A stretch of DNA of 33,475 nt, taken from assembly GCA_049687495.1 (NCBI GenBank), contig JBAVJB010000076.1, positions 1 to 33,475 of the forward strand. Direction: 5' to 3'. The number at the start of each line of letters is the position of its first letter. The first letter of the stretch is position 1. This document shows positions 6,305-15,004 of this stretch, piece after piece. The DNA comes from Salinimicrobium sp049687495. GTDB lineage: Bacteria > Bacteroidota > Bacteroidia > Flavobacteriales > Flavobacteriaceae. The translations under genes were made by a program, and so were the position numbers. The notes under the pieces were generated by a model. It ran no database searches. It was not told the origin of the DNA and worked only from the letters and a program-made list of their open reading frames with translations.

Positions 6305-6355
6305 TATAAAAAGAGTTTGTAGTCTTAAATTTAATCAATATTAAAATTACCCGCC

Positions 6356-7630
6356 ATGAAGCATTTAGTAATCCTTGGCGCCGGCACTTCCGGCACTATG
6401 ATGGCCAATCACTTAAGACCCAAACTGGATAAAAGCGAATGGTCGATGACCATAGTAGATCAGGAGGAGACGCATTACTATCAGCCGGGCTTTCTTTTTC
6501 TTCCGTTTGACAAGTATTCCGAAGAGCAGGTGAAGAAGGAGATTGATCAGTTTATTCCCAAAGGGGTAAAATATGTTCAGAAGAGCATTGAAAAGATCAT
6601 TCCTGAAGAAAAGATCGTTCAGCTTGACAAGGGAGAGATCCCCTACGACATTTTGATCATCGCCACCGGTTCCAGGATCGCCCCCGATGAGGTGGAAGGC
6701 ATGCTAGATGAGAATTGGTATCAAAGCATCTTTGATTTTTACACTTTTGAAGGTGCTGTGGCGCTAAGAGATAAGCTGCGCACTTGGGAAGGAGGCAAAC
6801 TTGTGGTGCATATCACCGAAATGCCTATTAAATGTCCCGTGGCGCCGCTGGAGTTCAGTTTCCTGGCCGATTCCTTCTTCAGGGAAAAAGGGATGAGGGA
6901 AAGAGTGGATATCACTTATGTTACCCCGCTTTCGGGTGCGTTCACCAAAGAAAACTGTTCACAAAAGCTAAGCTACCTGCTTAAGGAGAAAAATATAAAG
7001 ATCGAGACGGATTTTGCCATTGAACGCGTGGACAATGAACGCAAAAAGATCATCGACTATGCCGAGAGGGAAATCGATTTTGATCTGCTGGTCACTGTGC
7101 CTACTAATATGGGCGACCAGTGCATAGAACGCTCCGGCCTTGGCGATGACCTCAATTTTGTGCCAACCCATCACAACACCCTGCAGTCTAAAGAACATGA
7201 AGATATTTTTGTAATAGGTGACGCGACTAATGTTCCCGCCTCTAAGGCCGGCTCTGTGGCGCATTTTGAAGCTGAAACCCTTACCGACAATATTCTTCGC
7301 TATATAAAAGGAGAGCCTCTTAAAGAAGAATTTGACGGCCACGCCAATTGTTTCATCGAAACCGGAAACAACAAGGCCCTGCTCATCGACTTCAATTATG
7401 AGCAGGAGCCGGTAGAGGGAACGTTTCCCATTGCAGGGGTTGGTCCTCTACAATTGCTAAGGGAAAGCCGTTTCAACCACTGGGGAAAGCTGGCTTTTAG
7501 GTGGATCTATTGGAATATGTTGCTCAAAGGTATTTCAATACCATTGGTACACAGGAATATGCAGCTAAAAGGAAAGAAGATCATTAAAAATAAAACTTAT
7601 AGTCATGGAAGCACAATTAGCAGGAGTTAA
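6356..7630 (+). CDS. Sulfide:quinone oxidoreductase-like flavoprotein
   Basis: A 424-residue FAD enzyme of the sulfide:quinone oxidoreductase group, which oxidises sulfide and passes electrons to membrane quinone. It starts with the FAD-binding loop LVILGAGTSGTMMANHL and has HYYQPGFLF and DILIIATGSRI, the IFVIGDATN flavin-contact motif near residue 290, and the redox cysteine context MPIKCPVAP (C160). A second likely redox cysteine is C332 in GHANCFIETG. The C-terminus (FRWIYWNMLLKG) is amphipathic and suits monotopic membrane attachment on the cytoplasmic face. No signal peptide is present. It overlaps the next gene by 26 bases, so the cassette is translationally coupled. The most likely alternative is a related persulfide- or NAD(P)H-linked oxidoreductase. 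Confidence 0.8.
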   Translation: MKHLVILGAGTSGTMMANHLRPKLDKSEWSMTIVDQEETHYYQPGFLFLPFDKYSEEQVKKEIDQFIPKGVKYVQKSIEKIIPEEKIVQLDKGEIPYDILIIATGSRIAPDEVEGMLDENWYQSIFDFYTFEGAVALRDKLRTWEGGKLVVHITEMPIKCPVAPLEFSFLADSFFREKGMRERVDITYVTPLSGAFTKENCSQKLSYLLKEKNIKIETDFAIERVDNERKKIIDYAEREIDFDLLVTVPTNMGDQCIERSGLGDDLNFVPTHHNTLQSKEHEDIFVIGDATNVPASKAGSVAHFEAETLTDNILRYIKGEPLKEEFDGHANCFIETGNNKALLIDFNYEQEPVEGTFPIAGVGPLQLLRESRFNHWGKLAFRWIYWNMLLKGISIPLVHRNMQLKGKKIIKNKTYSHGSTISRS

Positions 7631-7913
7631 AGTAGATGTTAACCACGAAGGTTATCTTACAGATTTTTCCCAATGGAATCGTGAAGTTGGGGAAAAAATA
7701 GCTGCGGAAGAAGGTATCACAATGACCCCGCGTCACTGGGAAATCGTTGAATGGCTGCAGCAACAGGTGCAGGCGGGTAAGGAATTGTCTATTCGCAAGA
7801 TCAAGAACAGCGGAGTGCTGGACATTAAAGAATTCTATGCGCTCTTCCCAGGAGGGCCTTTGAAAGTCTCCACGAAAATAGCGGGAGTACCAAAACCAAA
7901 AAGTTGTATTTAA
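7605..7913 (+). CDS. TusE/DsrC-family sulfur relay protein
   Basis: A 102-residue protein matching the TusE/DsrC/DsvC family, whose members carry sulfur as a persulfide on a C-terminal cysteine. Matching parts are DFSQWNREVGEKIAAEEGI, LTxxHWEIVEWLQ-like MTPRHWEIVEWLQ, and the tail GVPKPKSCI with the conserved penultimate cysteine. The second cysteine of true dissimilatory DsrC, 11 residues upstream, is a threonine here, so this is the one-cysteine TusE-like form. It starts inside the end of the oxidoreductase gene and is followed 12 bases later by the DsrE-like gene. The context suggests it takes sulfane sulfur produced by the oxidoreductase rather than serving tRNA thiolation; that is inference. 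Confidence 0.85.
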   Translation: MEAQLAGVKVDVNHEGYLTDFSQWNREVGEKIAAEEGITMTPRHWEIVEWLQQQVQAGKELSIRKIKNSGVLDIKEFYALFPGGPLKVSTKIAGVPKPKSCI

Positions 7914-7925
7914 TCTTCAGAAAAA

Positions 7926-8402
7926 ATGACAAAATCTAAAGTTAAAAAGATGCTGTTCATCCTCTCCAAGGCGAGCATTGAGAACGTTTATGCTGCATTT
8001 ATCATGGCCAACGGTGCGAGAATGGAAGGCATAGAAGCAGAGATCTTTTTCACCTTTTTCGGGCTGGAAGCAGTTCAAAAGAAAAAACTAAAGAGCCTGC
8101 ACACGGCTACAGTGGGAAATCCTGCCATGCACATTCCAACAATGGTGGGAGGATTACCGGGAATGGAAGCTTTGGCCACCAAAATGATGAAAAAGGAAAT
8201 GGATAAGCTCGATATGCCGCCGGTGGACGAGTTCCTGGAAATCTTAGCAGCATCGGGCGTTAAAATGTGGGGCTGCAAACTGGCTATAGATATGTTTCAC
8301 CTCGAAAAAGAAGATCTTATAGATGATCTCGACGGAATATTGACCGTAGGGGATTTCTATAACCAGGCTGACGTTGACGGCTGCCAGATAGTTTATGTTT
8401 AG
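7926..8402 (+). CDS. DsrE-family sulfur-carrier-like protein
   Basis: A 158-residue cytoplasmic protein of the DsrE/DsrF-like family: a flavodoxin-like start (KKMLFILSKASIENVYAAFIMANGARMEG), a hydrophobic FFTFFGLEAV strand, and the conserved segment ASGVKMWGCKLAIDMF. This places a cysteine (C117) where family members bind sulfur. A second cysteine is C153 near the C-terminus. The long middle insert with many Met and Lys (GLPGMEALATKMMKKEMDK) is typical of the DsrE2/DsrE3-like branch. As the third gene of the cassette it most likely moves sulfur between the oxidoreductase product and the TusE/DsrC-like carrier. The gene ends 6 bases before a long hairpin. Confidence 0.8.
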   Translation: MTKSKVKKMLFILSKASIENVYAAFIMANGARMEGIEAEIFFTFFGLEAVQKKKLKSLHTATVGNPAMHIPTMVGGLPGMEALATKMMKKEMDKLDMPPVDEFLEILAASGVKMWGCKLAIDMFHLEKEDLIDDLDGILTVGDFYNQADVDGCQIVYV

Positions 8403-8407
8403 GTTTT

Positions 8408-8442
8408 AACACCTCTCAAAAATGACATTTTTGGGAGGTGTT
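8408..8442. terminator. Bidirectional terminator containing dispersed palindrome site 3
   Basis: The arms run from AACACCTC at 8408 to GAGGTGTT at 8442, 17 bp with one wobble pair, around the core TCAAAAATGACATTTTTGG. It separates the convergent ends of the DsrE-like gene (8402) and the large barrel protein gene (8447). T-rich sequence follows on the plus strand. Confidence 0.8.
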
Positions 8443-8446
8443 ATTT

Positions 8447-11400
8447 TTAGTACTTGAAATTGAGCGTAAAAGTGAGCCTGTTACCGTCATCACCATGGTA
8501 ATAACCAAAATTGGCTGTGAGCGCGTAAAATCCGTTGATCCAAACACCGCCGCCGTAGTCATTGTGCCATTTTTTAGAATTTCCGTCGTCTGTCCACACC
8601 CTTCCGTAGTCAAAACCGGCAGAAACCCCTATGATGAGCGGAATAAATTTAGTGCGCACCAGGCCAACCGCCGACCTCAGGTCTGTACTGTGGTAAAAAG
8701 AGCGCTTCCCGTTGAAACGATGATTGCGGTAGCCGCGAAGGCTTCGATTTCCGCCAAGAGTAGCAGCGTGGTAAAATTTATAATCCTCTCCAAAAATGGC
8801 TTCTCCGCCCACTTTTGTGGCAATAACCGCAAAACCATTGGGGATAAGCGGATAATCTATTGAAAAATAGGGTTCAACATAAGCAAATTTGTTGTCGTGG
8901 CTGTCGATGTTCTCTTTGTAACCCGCGGTGATGTTCAGTTCACTTCCAAGGCTCGGATAAGACGGATTGTTCTTGTTGAGAAAATGAAAATTAGCCTCGG
9001 TGCCGGCGTATAATTGACTGTCAAAAATGGCATTTTCGGGAGAGAAGTTTTCCCCTACATAATTGGCGGCATCATAATCCACCTGCAACGATTCCAGCAA
9101 CGGCTTAAAAGAAAAGCTCGCCCCTGTTTTGTTGCGCCACACCAGCGCAGGACCCACCTGCCATTCTCTTATTTTGATGCGGTTATAACTCCTGTTGTTG
9201 TCGCCAAAATCATAATCGGTCTCATTGCCGCTGCCAAAATAGTTGATCGTATAATTTGGGCTGGCATATTCGCCCTCCAGCCGCAGGTTCCAGTTGTAAA
9301 AGAGGTTCGCAAATTCCGCCGAACCCGAGATCTTGAAACCGTTGCTGGCAAAGAAGTAATTCGCTGCCAAAATGTATTGCGTGGTAAAAGGATTGAGCGA
9401 CAGCCCGTAAGTGGTATAAACATCCTTTACCCCTATCGTAAAACCAAGATCTGAGACATAATCTGCAACCGGCATCAATTTGTTGATCGTGTGCTTGCTC
9501 TTCTGGTACTGGAATTTGTTGATCTCATACGAGTCCACCAGCCATTTCTTAGAATCGGGATTAGTGATTATGCTCTCCCGGCTCTTGTAATCAAAAAGCT
9601 TTACTTTTTTGGCATTTTTGAAGGCGTAGGTGTCCTCATCTTCCCCGCCCATAACCTTCAGCTCGATCAAATCATCACCTGTGCCTGTTACTTTAAACCT
9701 GTCGTTGCCGTTGAGGCCGTAGAACCATATTTCATCTGTTTCTTCGGAAGTGTAGCTGTTGCTGAAGATCACTTCGCCTTCGCTGGTAATTTTTACTTCA
9801 GTAATTCCTGAAGCTTTCCGTGTTATTTCAAACACATCATCCTCATCGCTCCCGGTGATCACCTGGAAATTCTGTAAATAGTCGTAATATCTTCTTGCCA
9901 GGTCAAGCAGGTTCGCCCTTCGGCCTTTCATTTTTTCAATGATGCTGTCAATGCTCTCATCCTGCACATCCTTCGGAAGGCTCGAAAAGGCCTCTTCAAT
10001 AGTCTTGTCATCGAGATGATCCTGAAGGTATTCCACCTGCTCCTGCCACTCCTTCCAGCCTGCGGTGGTAATGAACCTTTGGTCGAGAGGATATCCCGAC
10101 CAGTTGAACCATTTCACGTTTTTCAGGTCCTCGTCATAGGTCTGCATCTTCCGAAGCAAAGGAATGAAAGACTTCAGCAAAGCGATCATAGGGCCGTCAT
10201 ATTTGGAGAAGGCGTGGTCGCGGTCCCGCGGGATGGGTTCAAACCTTTGTTTCCCGTTCTCATTGTACTGTGCCCAACGCCACTGGTCCTCGTGCCGGTC
10301 CCAATCACCTATGAGCATGTCAAAAAGCCGAGCCCGTATGTATTTTTCCTGGTCAACATAAGCATCTTTGTTCTCCTTAAGCTCCTCCAGCAGGTCGGCG
10401 GTGCTCAAAATATCATCGGGAGAGCCAAAAATTTCGAATTCCTTGTTCTCATCGCCCACGTGCTCTTCGAGCATGAAAAGGGCGCCTCCATAATCTTCGC
10501 TGTAAATTCCCAGGCCTTCCTGCTTCGGAAGAAAATAGATCTCGGGGCTGGCGTGCGAAATGTCGATCGCGGTTGACAAATCGTTAACCGCGAAAGGAGC
10601 GTAGGGGTGTGCGGTTGTATAATAATCTGAAACAAAACGCTCGGCAATGGTATTCTGGAGAAAATCGCGAATAACATTCGTCTTCACCAGATCGGCCTGA
10701 ATGTACTGCAGCGGATCCTTCCGCAGCGCCCTTAAGGTGAATTCGTTCTCATTGTCGTCTATAAGCCTTAAGGAGCGGGATTGTTGGCCGCCACCTTCGG
10801 CAATCGGCCTCATGTTACCCGGCAGGGAATCCAGGATCAACACGGGAGCTTCAATTTCCTTTTCGTAAAGGTCACGGTAGCGTTTTCCCCAAAGCCACTC
10901 ATAAATTCCGCCCTTTTCAGTCTCTTCAGGCGTGTAAATAGATGCCGAACGAGTTAATGCAGTATCCTCATAAGCCTGCAGGTCCAGGCTATCCAAATAT
11001 GGCCTTTCCCGGGCGATGTCTTCAGAATAAAGCTGCTCAAAAATGTCATTTTTGATGCTGTAGAATTCCACTCTTGAAGAACCGTCCTCGTAGACGATCA
11101 ATTTTGCGTAGCCTTTGTCTGCGGAAGCGAATTTTCCATCTTTTCTTAGCCGCACCGGCTCTGTCTCGTCACCCGCCGCTCCGCTAATGATCTGCGGATT
11201 ACGGCCATTGTGCAGGTATTGGAGGTTTTTGTCAGCCCCAGATACGAAGATCACATCATCAAAAAGACTCGCCAGGGTTTCCATGCGCCCTCGCAGCTCG
11301 CGGTACTTTTGGTTCTGAAAGGATTGGGAGGTAATTCCTGTTATCTGCCCCAAAAAAGGCATTTTTAAATTGCTCATCACCGGGTGATGCACCAGAACAA

Positions 11401-12016
11401 TCACTGTTTTCCCCTGGCTGTCTTTTAGATCATCTTTAAATTCTACAAAAAACTGCTCCCGGCTGTTGAGGTCACATTTGTTGTTCATATCGGGATGCCT
11501 GTCCCAATTCTCCAGGTACCATTGCGAATCTACGCTAACGATCACCACATCATCTCCTAGCGGTTCCCTTTCACGGGGACAGCCGTCATCTGGCCAGAAT
11601 TCCTGGTTGTTTACTTGTAAATAAGATTCCAGGTCGTCGATGCTTTGAGGGGCAGTAGCGTTCCATTCACTGGTGCCCGGCGCAAAAATGATCCTGCCGG
11701 GAAACTCCTTAAGTGGTTGCAGCAGGTCATTCTTCAGGAATTTTTTATTCTTTTCGGTTCCGGTATAGCCTCCTTTATTTGTGACATTACCCACAAGCAG
11801 CAAACCCGGATTTTTAGCAGCTTTTGCGTTTTTCACAATACTTTGCAGCACCTCCTGATCTTTGCTTTGACCTGTATTTGCTGAAATAAAAAATGTATGG
11901 GAGATCTCTTTTTCCTTTGTTGTGGGGGGACCTTCTTGTGCCTGTGAACGAATGGAAAAGAGGGACAGGCAGAGCAGTAAGGTAGTTCGGCAATGCCTTA
12001 TGTGGGTTAAAGTCAT
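8447..12016 (-). CDS. Giant outer-membrane barrel protein with degenerate metallophosphoesterase domain
   Basis: A 1189-residue protein. A signal peptide ends near SIRSQAQ. Residues 35-330 follow a calcineurin-like phosphoesterase (motif contexts HTFFISANTG, LLLVGNVTNKGGY, IIFAPGTSEWN, LVHHPVMS, FVSGADKNLQYL). The metal-binding residues are replaced: GDxG is ANTG, GDNxxxxG is GNVTNKG, GNHDW is GTSEWN and GHxHN is GADKN. Only the HHP segment is intact. The domain is therefore probably not catalytic. A middle region (about 400-700) has FTLRALRKDP, IGDWDRHEDQWRW near 572 and PIPRDRDHAF near 597. The last 340 residues are beta strands ending in LTFTLNFKY, with GGNRSLRGYR as in BamA/TamA-type barrels. 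It is a single gene, divergent from the glucan-locus regulator. Confidence 0.8.
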   Translation of the reverse strand: MTLTHIRHCRTTLLLCLSLFSIRSQAQEGPPTTKEKEISHTFFISANTGQSKDQEVLQSIVKNAKAAKNPGLLLVGNVTNKGGYTGTEKNKKFLKNDLLQPLKEFPGRIIFAPGTSEWNATAPQSIDDLESYLQVNNQEFWPDDGCPREREPLGDDVVIVSVDSQWYLENWDRHPDMNNKCDLNSREQFFVEFKDDLKDSQGKTVIVLVHHPVMSNLKMPFLGQITGITSQSFQNQKYRELRGRMETLASLFDDVIFVSGADKNLQYLHNGRNPQIISGAAGDETEPVRLRKDGKFASADKGYAKLIVYEDGSSRVEFYSIKNDIFEQLYSEDIARERPYLDSLDLQAYEDTALTRSASIYTPEETEKGGIYEWLWGKRYRDLYEKEIEAPVLILDSLPGNMRPIAEGGGQQSRSLRLIDDNENEFTLRALRKDPLQYIQADLVKTNVIRDFLQNTIAERFVSDYYTTAHPYAPFAVNDLSTAIDISHASPEIYFLPKQEGLGIYSEDYGGALFMLEEHVGDENKEFEIFGSPDDILSTADLLEELKENKDAYVDQEKYIRARLFDMLIGDWDRHEDQWRWAQYNENGKQRFEPIPRDRDHAFSKYDGPMIALLKSFIPLLRKMQTYDEDLKNVKWFNWSGYPLDQRFITTAGWKEWQEQVEYLQDHLDDKTIEEAFSSLPKDVQDESIDSIIEKMKGRRANLLDLARRYYDYLQNFQVITGSDEDDVFEITRKASGITEVKITSEGEVIFSNSYTSEETDEIWFYGLNGNDRFKVTGTGDDLIELKVMGGEDEDTYAFKNAKKVKLFDYKSRESIITNPDSKKWLVDSYEINKFQYQKSKHTINKLMPVADYVSDLGFTIGVKDVYTTYGLSLNPFTTQYILAANYFFASNGFKISGSAEFANLFYNWNLRLEGEYASPNYTINYFGSGNETDYDFGDNNRSYNRIKIREWQVGPALVWRNKTGASFSFKPLLESLQVDYDAANYVGENFSPENAIFDSQLYAGTEANFHFLNKNNPSYPSLGSELNITAGYKENIDSHDNKFAYVEPYFSIDYPLIPNGFAVIATKVGGEAIFGEDYKFYHAATLGGNRSLRGYRNHRFNGKRSFYHSTDLRSAVGLVRTKFIPLIIGVSAGFDYGRVWTDDGNSKKWHNDYGGGVWINGFYALTANFGYYHGDDGNRLTFTLNFKY
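9021..9039. repeat. Dispersed palindrome, degenerate site in CDS
   Basis: TCAAAAATGGCATTTTCGG, two changes from the palindrome, encoding ENAIFDS of the barrel protein on the minus strand. Confidence 0.45.
11037..11055. repeat. Dispersed palindrome, site 4 (perfect, inside CDS)
   Basis: Perfect 19-bp palindrome with central T (A on the minus strand). It lies within the barrel-protein gene, where the minus strand reads it as IKNDIFE. Confidence 0.75.
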
Positions 12017-12043
12017 GTAGGAAACTTCTGTTTTTTGAACTTT

Positions 12044-12051
12044 TATTTTTG
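12044..12051 (+). promoter_or_regulatory. Candidate -7 box for the glucan-locus regulator
   Basis: TATTTTTG fits TAnnTTTG, giving a leader of roughly 70 bases before the ATG at 12129. The region is AT-rich and no -33 box is evident, so a chance match is possible. Confidence 0.3.
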
Positions 12052-12128
12052 GTCTTAAATCTGAATATTCAAAAAAAAGCGCTAATTCCGTATAATTTTA
12101 ACCCACAATAACATTTTCAAAAGGCATA

Positions 12129-14981
12129 ATGAAAAGTTTTCTTAAAGAGAAAATGCCGTTATATTTGTTCATGCCCTGCTTTAAAATCCAAGTCTTGCAA
12201 CGAACACTTCTTTTACTTATCCTCTTTCTTACCGGCCTTGGCAGGGCGCAGGAACTCGCTCCCGTGATGAACTTTAATCCCAATGAGTACCAGGCAGGAA
12301 ACCAGAACTGGATGATCTCGCAGGGCAGTGACATGAATATCTATGTCGCCAACAGCATGGGGCTCCTGGAATACACCGGGGCCCACTGGAACCTTTATCC
12401 TGTACCCAACAACACCATTGTAAGGGCGGTAAAGGTGGTCGATGACCTTATTTTTACCGGAGCTTATATGGAAGCCGGCTTCTGGAAAAAAGATGCCTTC
12501 GGAAATTTGCAGTACACTTCATTATTACCGCTCTTTCCTGAAAAAGTGCACGACGGCGAGCAATTCTGGCATATCGAGAACATCAGGGAAACCGTAGTGC
12601 TGCAGAGCTTTGATGATATTTACCTGTATAACCTGAAGACCAAAAAGCTGTCGGTCCTGGAAATTCCTTCAGAAAGGCCCATCAGCAATATGTACAAGGT
12701 GGGAAATGAGATCTACTTTTTCATTCCTGAAGACGGACTCTTCAAAATTACCGAAGGTACCGCCACTTTAGAAATTCCTGCCGGGGAGCTGGACGGCAGC
12801 GAGATCGTGCTCATTCATCCTACAGCTGAAGGTTTGGAGTTGATAAGCAGAGCGGGAAATTTCTACAGCCGCACTGAGACGGGCCTGCAAAAGATTTATT
12901 CCCAGGTAAGTGAGAAACTTTCGGGAATAAGTGTTTTTTCAGCACTTGTCCTGGAGGATGAAACTTTTTTGCTGGGAAGTGTTGAAGACGGGTTTTATCA
13001 GGTTGATCGACAAGGGAACATCCTTCAGCATTACAATCAGGAAAAAGGCCTGCAAAACAATACGATCCTTGCGCTCTATCTTGACAGCGAAAAGAATGTC
13101 TGGGCCGGTCTCGACAATGGCCTGAGCGTAATGAACCTAAGTTCCCCTTTTAAATTGTTCCAGGACAACGTCGGGAAAATAGGAACCGTTTATGCCTCCT
13201 TGCAAAATGAAGATCATCTCTACCTGGGAACCAACCAGGGGCTCTACTTCCGAAGAAATGGAGAAGAAGAATTCCATTTTATTGAAGGAACCAACGGGCA
13301 GGTTTGGAGCTTGCAAATTGTGGAAAACAACCTGTTTTGCGGACATAACAACGGGACCTTCCTCGTAAAGGGAGAAGAAGTTGAAAAGATATCCAGCCGC
13401 CTGGGCACCTGGATAGTGAAGAATTATAAACCTCTCAAAAATGTCTTTATTCAGGGGCATTATAATGGGTTCAGTTTCTTGAGGCTTGGAGAAACCGGGT
13501 TTGAGGAATTGCCGATGGTGAAGGAATTTCCTCACTCTTCAAAACACATTGTTTCTGAAGAGAACGGGCAGCTGTGGATTGGAAATGAGCACAAGGGGGT
13601 TTTCAGGATGAGGCTGAACGATTCTCTGAATGCAATTGATGAAATGGAAAATTATCCCTTTAGTAAATCCATCGGGATCACCTCCAGTATCTTCGAATTA
13701 AAGGATACACTCTACTATGCTACCAAGAATAGGATTTTTCAATACCGGAAGGATGAGAATGGTTTTTCTGAAAATAACCGGCTAAACAAGCTTTTGAAAG
13801 ACCTTGACCTTATCTCCGGAAGGTTTATTTGTCAAAACAACAGGATTTGGGGTTTTGCCGAAAATGCAGTTTTTGATATAAGCACTTCGCAGCTGAGCAG
13901 AGATTATGTCCTAAAAAAGATATATATCCCAAAGAAATTGAGAACGATCCCCCAGGGTTATGAGAATATCTCACATTTAGATGCAGGCAATTATTTGCTG
14001 GGCCTGGTAGATGGATATCTGATTTTTGATGAGAATGTAGGAAATGATTTTTCGGGCGGCGAGGTGAGAATTGAAGGTATCGTGGGCTCCACCCTGGAAG
14101 ACGACACCTTAAACATTCCTTTGGAGCAGGAAGCAGAAATTGGTTATGAGAGCAATAACCTGAGATTTAGTTATGGAATGCCCGAGTACAGCAAATTTCT
14201 TGTACCGGTTTACAGTTATAGATTACTGGGGCTTAGTGACCGCTGGAGCAACTGGAGCAGCAACAGCACAGCCACCTTTAAAAATCTTTCGTACGGCAGC
14301 TACACCTTTGAATTACGGGGGAAAGCGGGGGACAGTAGCTATTCTACTGCCTCCTATTCATTTGAGATCCTGCGACCGTATTACTTAAGCAATTTGGCTA
14401 TTGCTATTTATGTACTTGTTTTCCTTGCTCTTTTGTACATCGTTCACCAGGTCTATAAAATGGAACATAAGAAACGCATCAGGGAAAATGAGAAAGAACT
14501 GCGCATGAAGAACCTGGAAGCCGAGCGGGAGATCATCAAATTGCAGAATGAACAGCTGGAACGGGAAATGGCCGGTAAAAACAAGGAGCTGGCGGCTTCC
14601 ACAATGAGCCTTATCAAGAAAAATGAATTTCTTACAGATTTGAAGGAAAAACTCCGGAATTCCGGGAGTTCACCTCAGGTGAAATCTGTAATTAAAACCA
14701 TTGACAAGGATATTAGTGAAGAAGATAACTGGAAGTTCTTCAAAAAAGCATTTAATAATGCCGATAAAGACTTTTTCAAAAAGATCAAGGCATCTCATCC
14801 CGAACTTACATCAAACGACCTGAAGCTTTGTGCTTATTTAAGACTGAATTTGACTTCTAAGGAGATTGCTCCACTGTTAAACATTTCTGTAAAAAGTGTG
14901 GAAATTAAACGATATCGATTGCGTAAAAAAATGGATCTGCCGCACGAAAAGAACCTCATCGAATACATTCTTGAAGTTTAG
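12129..14981 (+). CDS. Transmembrane sensor-regulator (beta-propeller, Y_Y_Y, LuxR-type HTH), SusR-like
   Basis: A 950-residue protein that joins a periplasmic sensor to a DNA-binding domain in one chain. After an N-terminal signal/anchor (LLLLILFLTGLGRAQ), residues 45-680 form repeated propeller blades (LLEYTGAHWNLYPVP, NVWAGLDNGLSVMN, GQLWIGNEHKGVFRM). A Y_Y_Y domain follows (YSYRLLGLSDRWSNWS, YGSYTFELRGK). One membrane helix lies at about 755-776 (LAIAIYVLVFLALLYIV) and a charged coiled coil at about 777-845. A LuxR-type helix-turn-helix covers 893-940 (TSKEIAPLLNISVKSVEIKRYRLRKKM). There is no histidine kinase or receiver, unlike hybrid two-component regulators. It sits directly before susC and most likely activates the locus on binding glucan oligosaccharide. 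Confidence 0.88.
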   Translation: MKSFLKEKMPLYLFMPCFKIQVLQRTLLLLILFLTGLGRAQELAPVMNFNPNEYQAGNQNWMISQGSDMNIYVANSMGLLEYTGAHWNLYPVPNNTIVRAVKVVDDLIFTGAYMEAGFWKKDAFGNLQYTSLLPLFPEKVHDGEQFWHIENIRETVVLQSFDDIYLYNLKTKKLSVLEIPSERPISNMYKVGNEIYFFIPEDGLFKITEGTATLEIPAGELDGSEIVLIHPTAEGLELISRAGNFYSRTETGLQKIYSQVSEKLSGISVFSALVLEDETFLLGSVEDGFYQVDRQGNILQHYNQEKGLQNNTILALYLDSEKNVWAGLDNGLSVMNLSSPFKLFQDNVGKIGTVYASLQNEDHLYLGTNQGLYFRRNGEEEFHFIEGTNGQVWSLQIVENNLFCGHNNGTFLVKGEEVEKISSRLGTWIVKNYKPLKNVFIQGHYNGFSFLRLGETGFEELPMVKEFPHSSKHIVSEENGQLWIGNEHKGVFRMRLNDSLNAIDEMENYPFSKSIGITSSIFELKDTLYYATKNRIFQYRKDENGFSENNRLNKLLKDLDLISGRFICQNNRIWGFAENAVFDISTSQLSRDYVLKKIYIPKKLRTIPQGYENISHLDAGNYLLGLVDGYLIFDENVGNDFSGGEVRIEGIVGSTLEDDTLNIPLEQEAEIGYESNNLRFSYGMPEYSKFLVPVYSYRLLGLSDRWSNWSSNSTATFKNLSYGSYTFELRGKAGDSSYSTASYSFEILRPYYLSNLAIAIYVLVFLALLYIVHQVYKMEHKKRIRENEKELRMKNLEAEREIIKLQNEQLEREMAGKNKELAASTMSLIKKNEFLTDLKEKLRNSGSSPQVKSVIKTIDKDISEEDNWKFFKKAFNNADKDFFKKIKASHPELTSNDLKLCAYLRLNLTSKEIAPLLNISVKSVEIKRYRLRKKMDLPHEKNLIEYILEV

Positions 14982-15004
14982 CCACTATACAGAGGTTCAA
15001 TTTT

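Noticed and set aside
11337..11375. CAAAAAAGGCATTTTTAAA as a further palindrome copy
   Set aside because: It has too many changes in the left arm (AAAAAAGG) and no symmetry beyond the CATTTTT half. The copy at 26644-26660 was rejected likewise.
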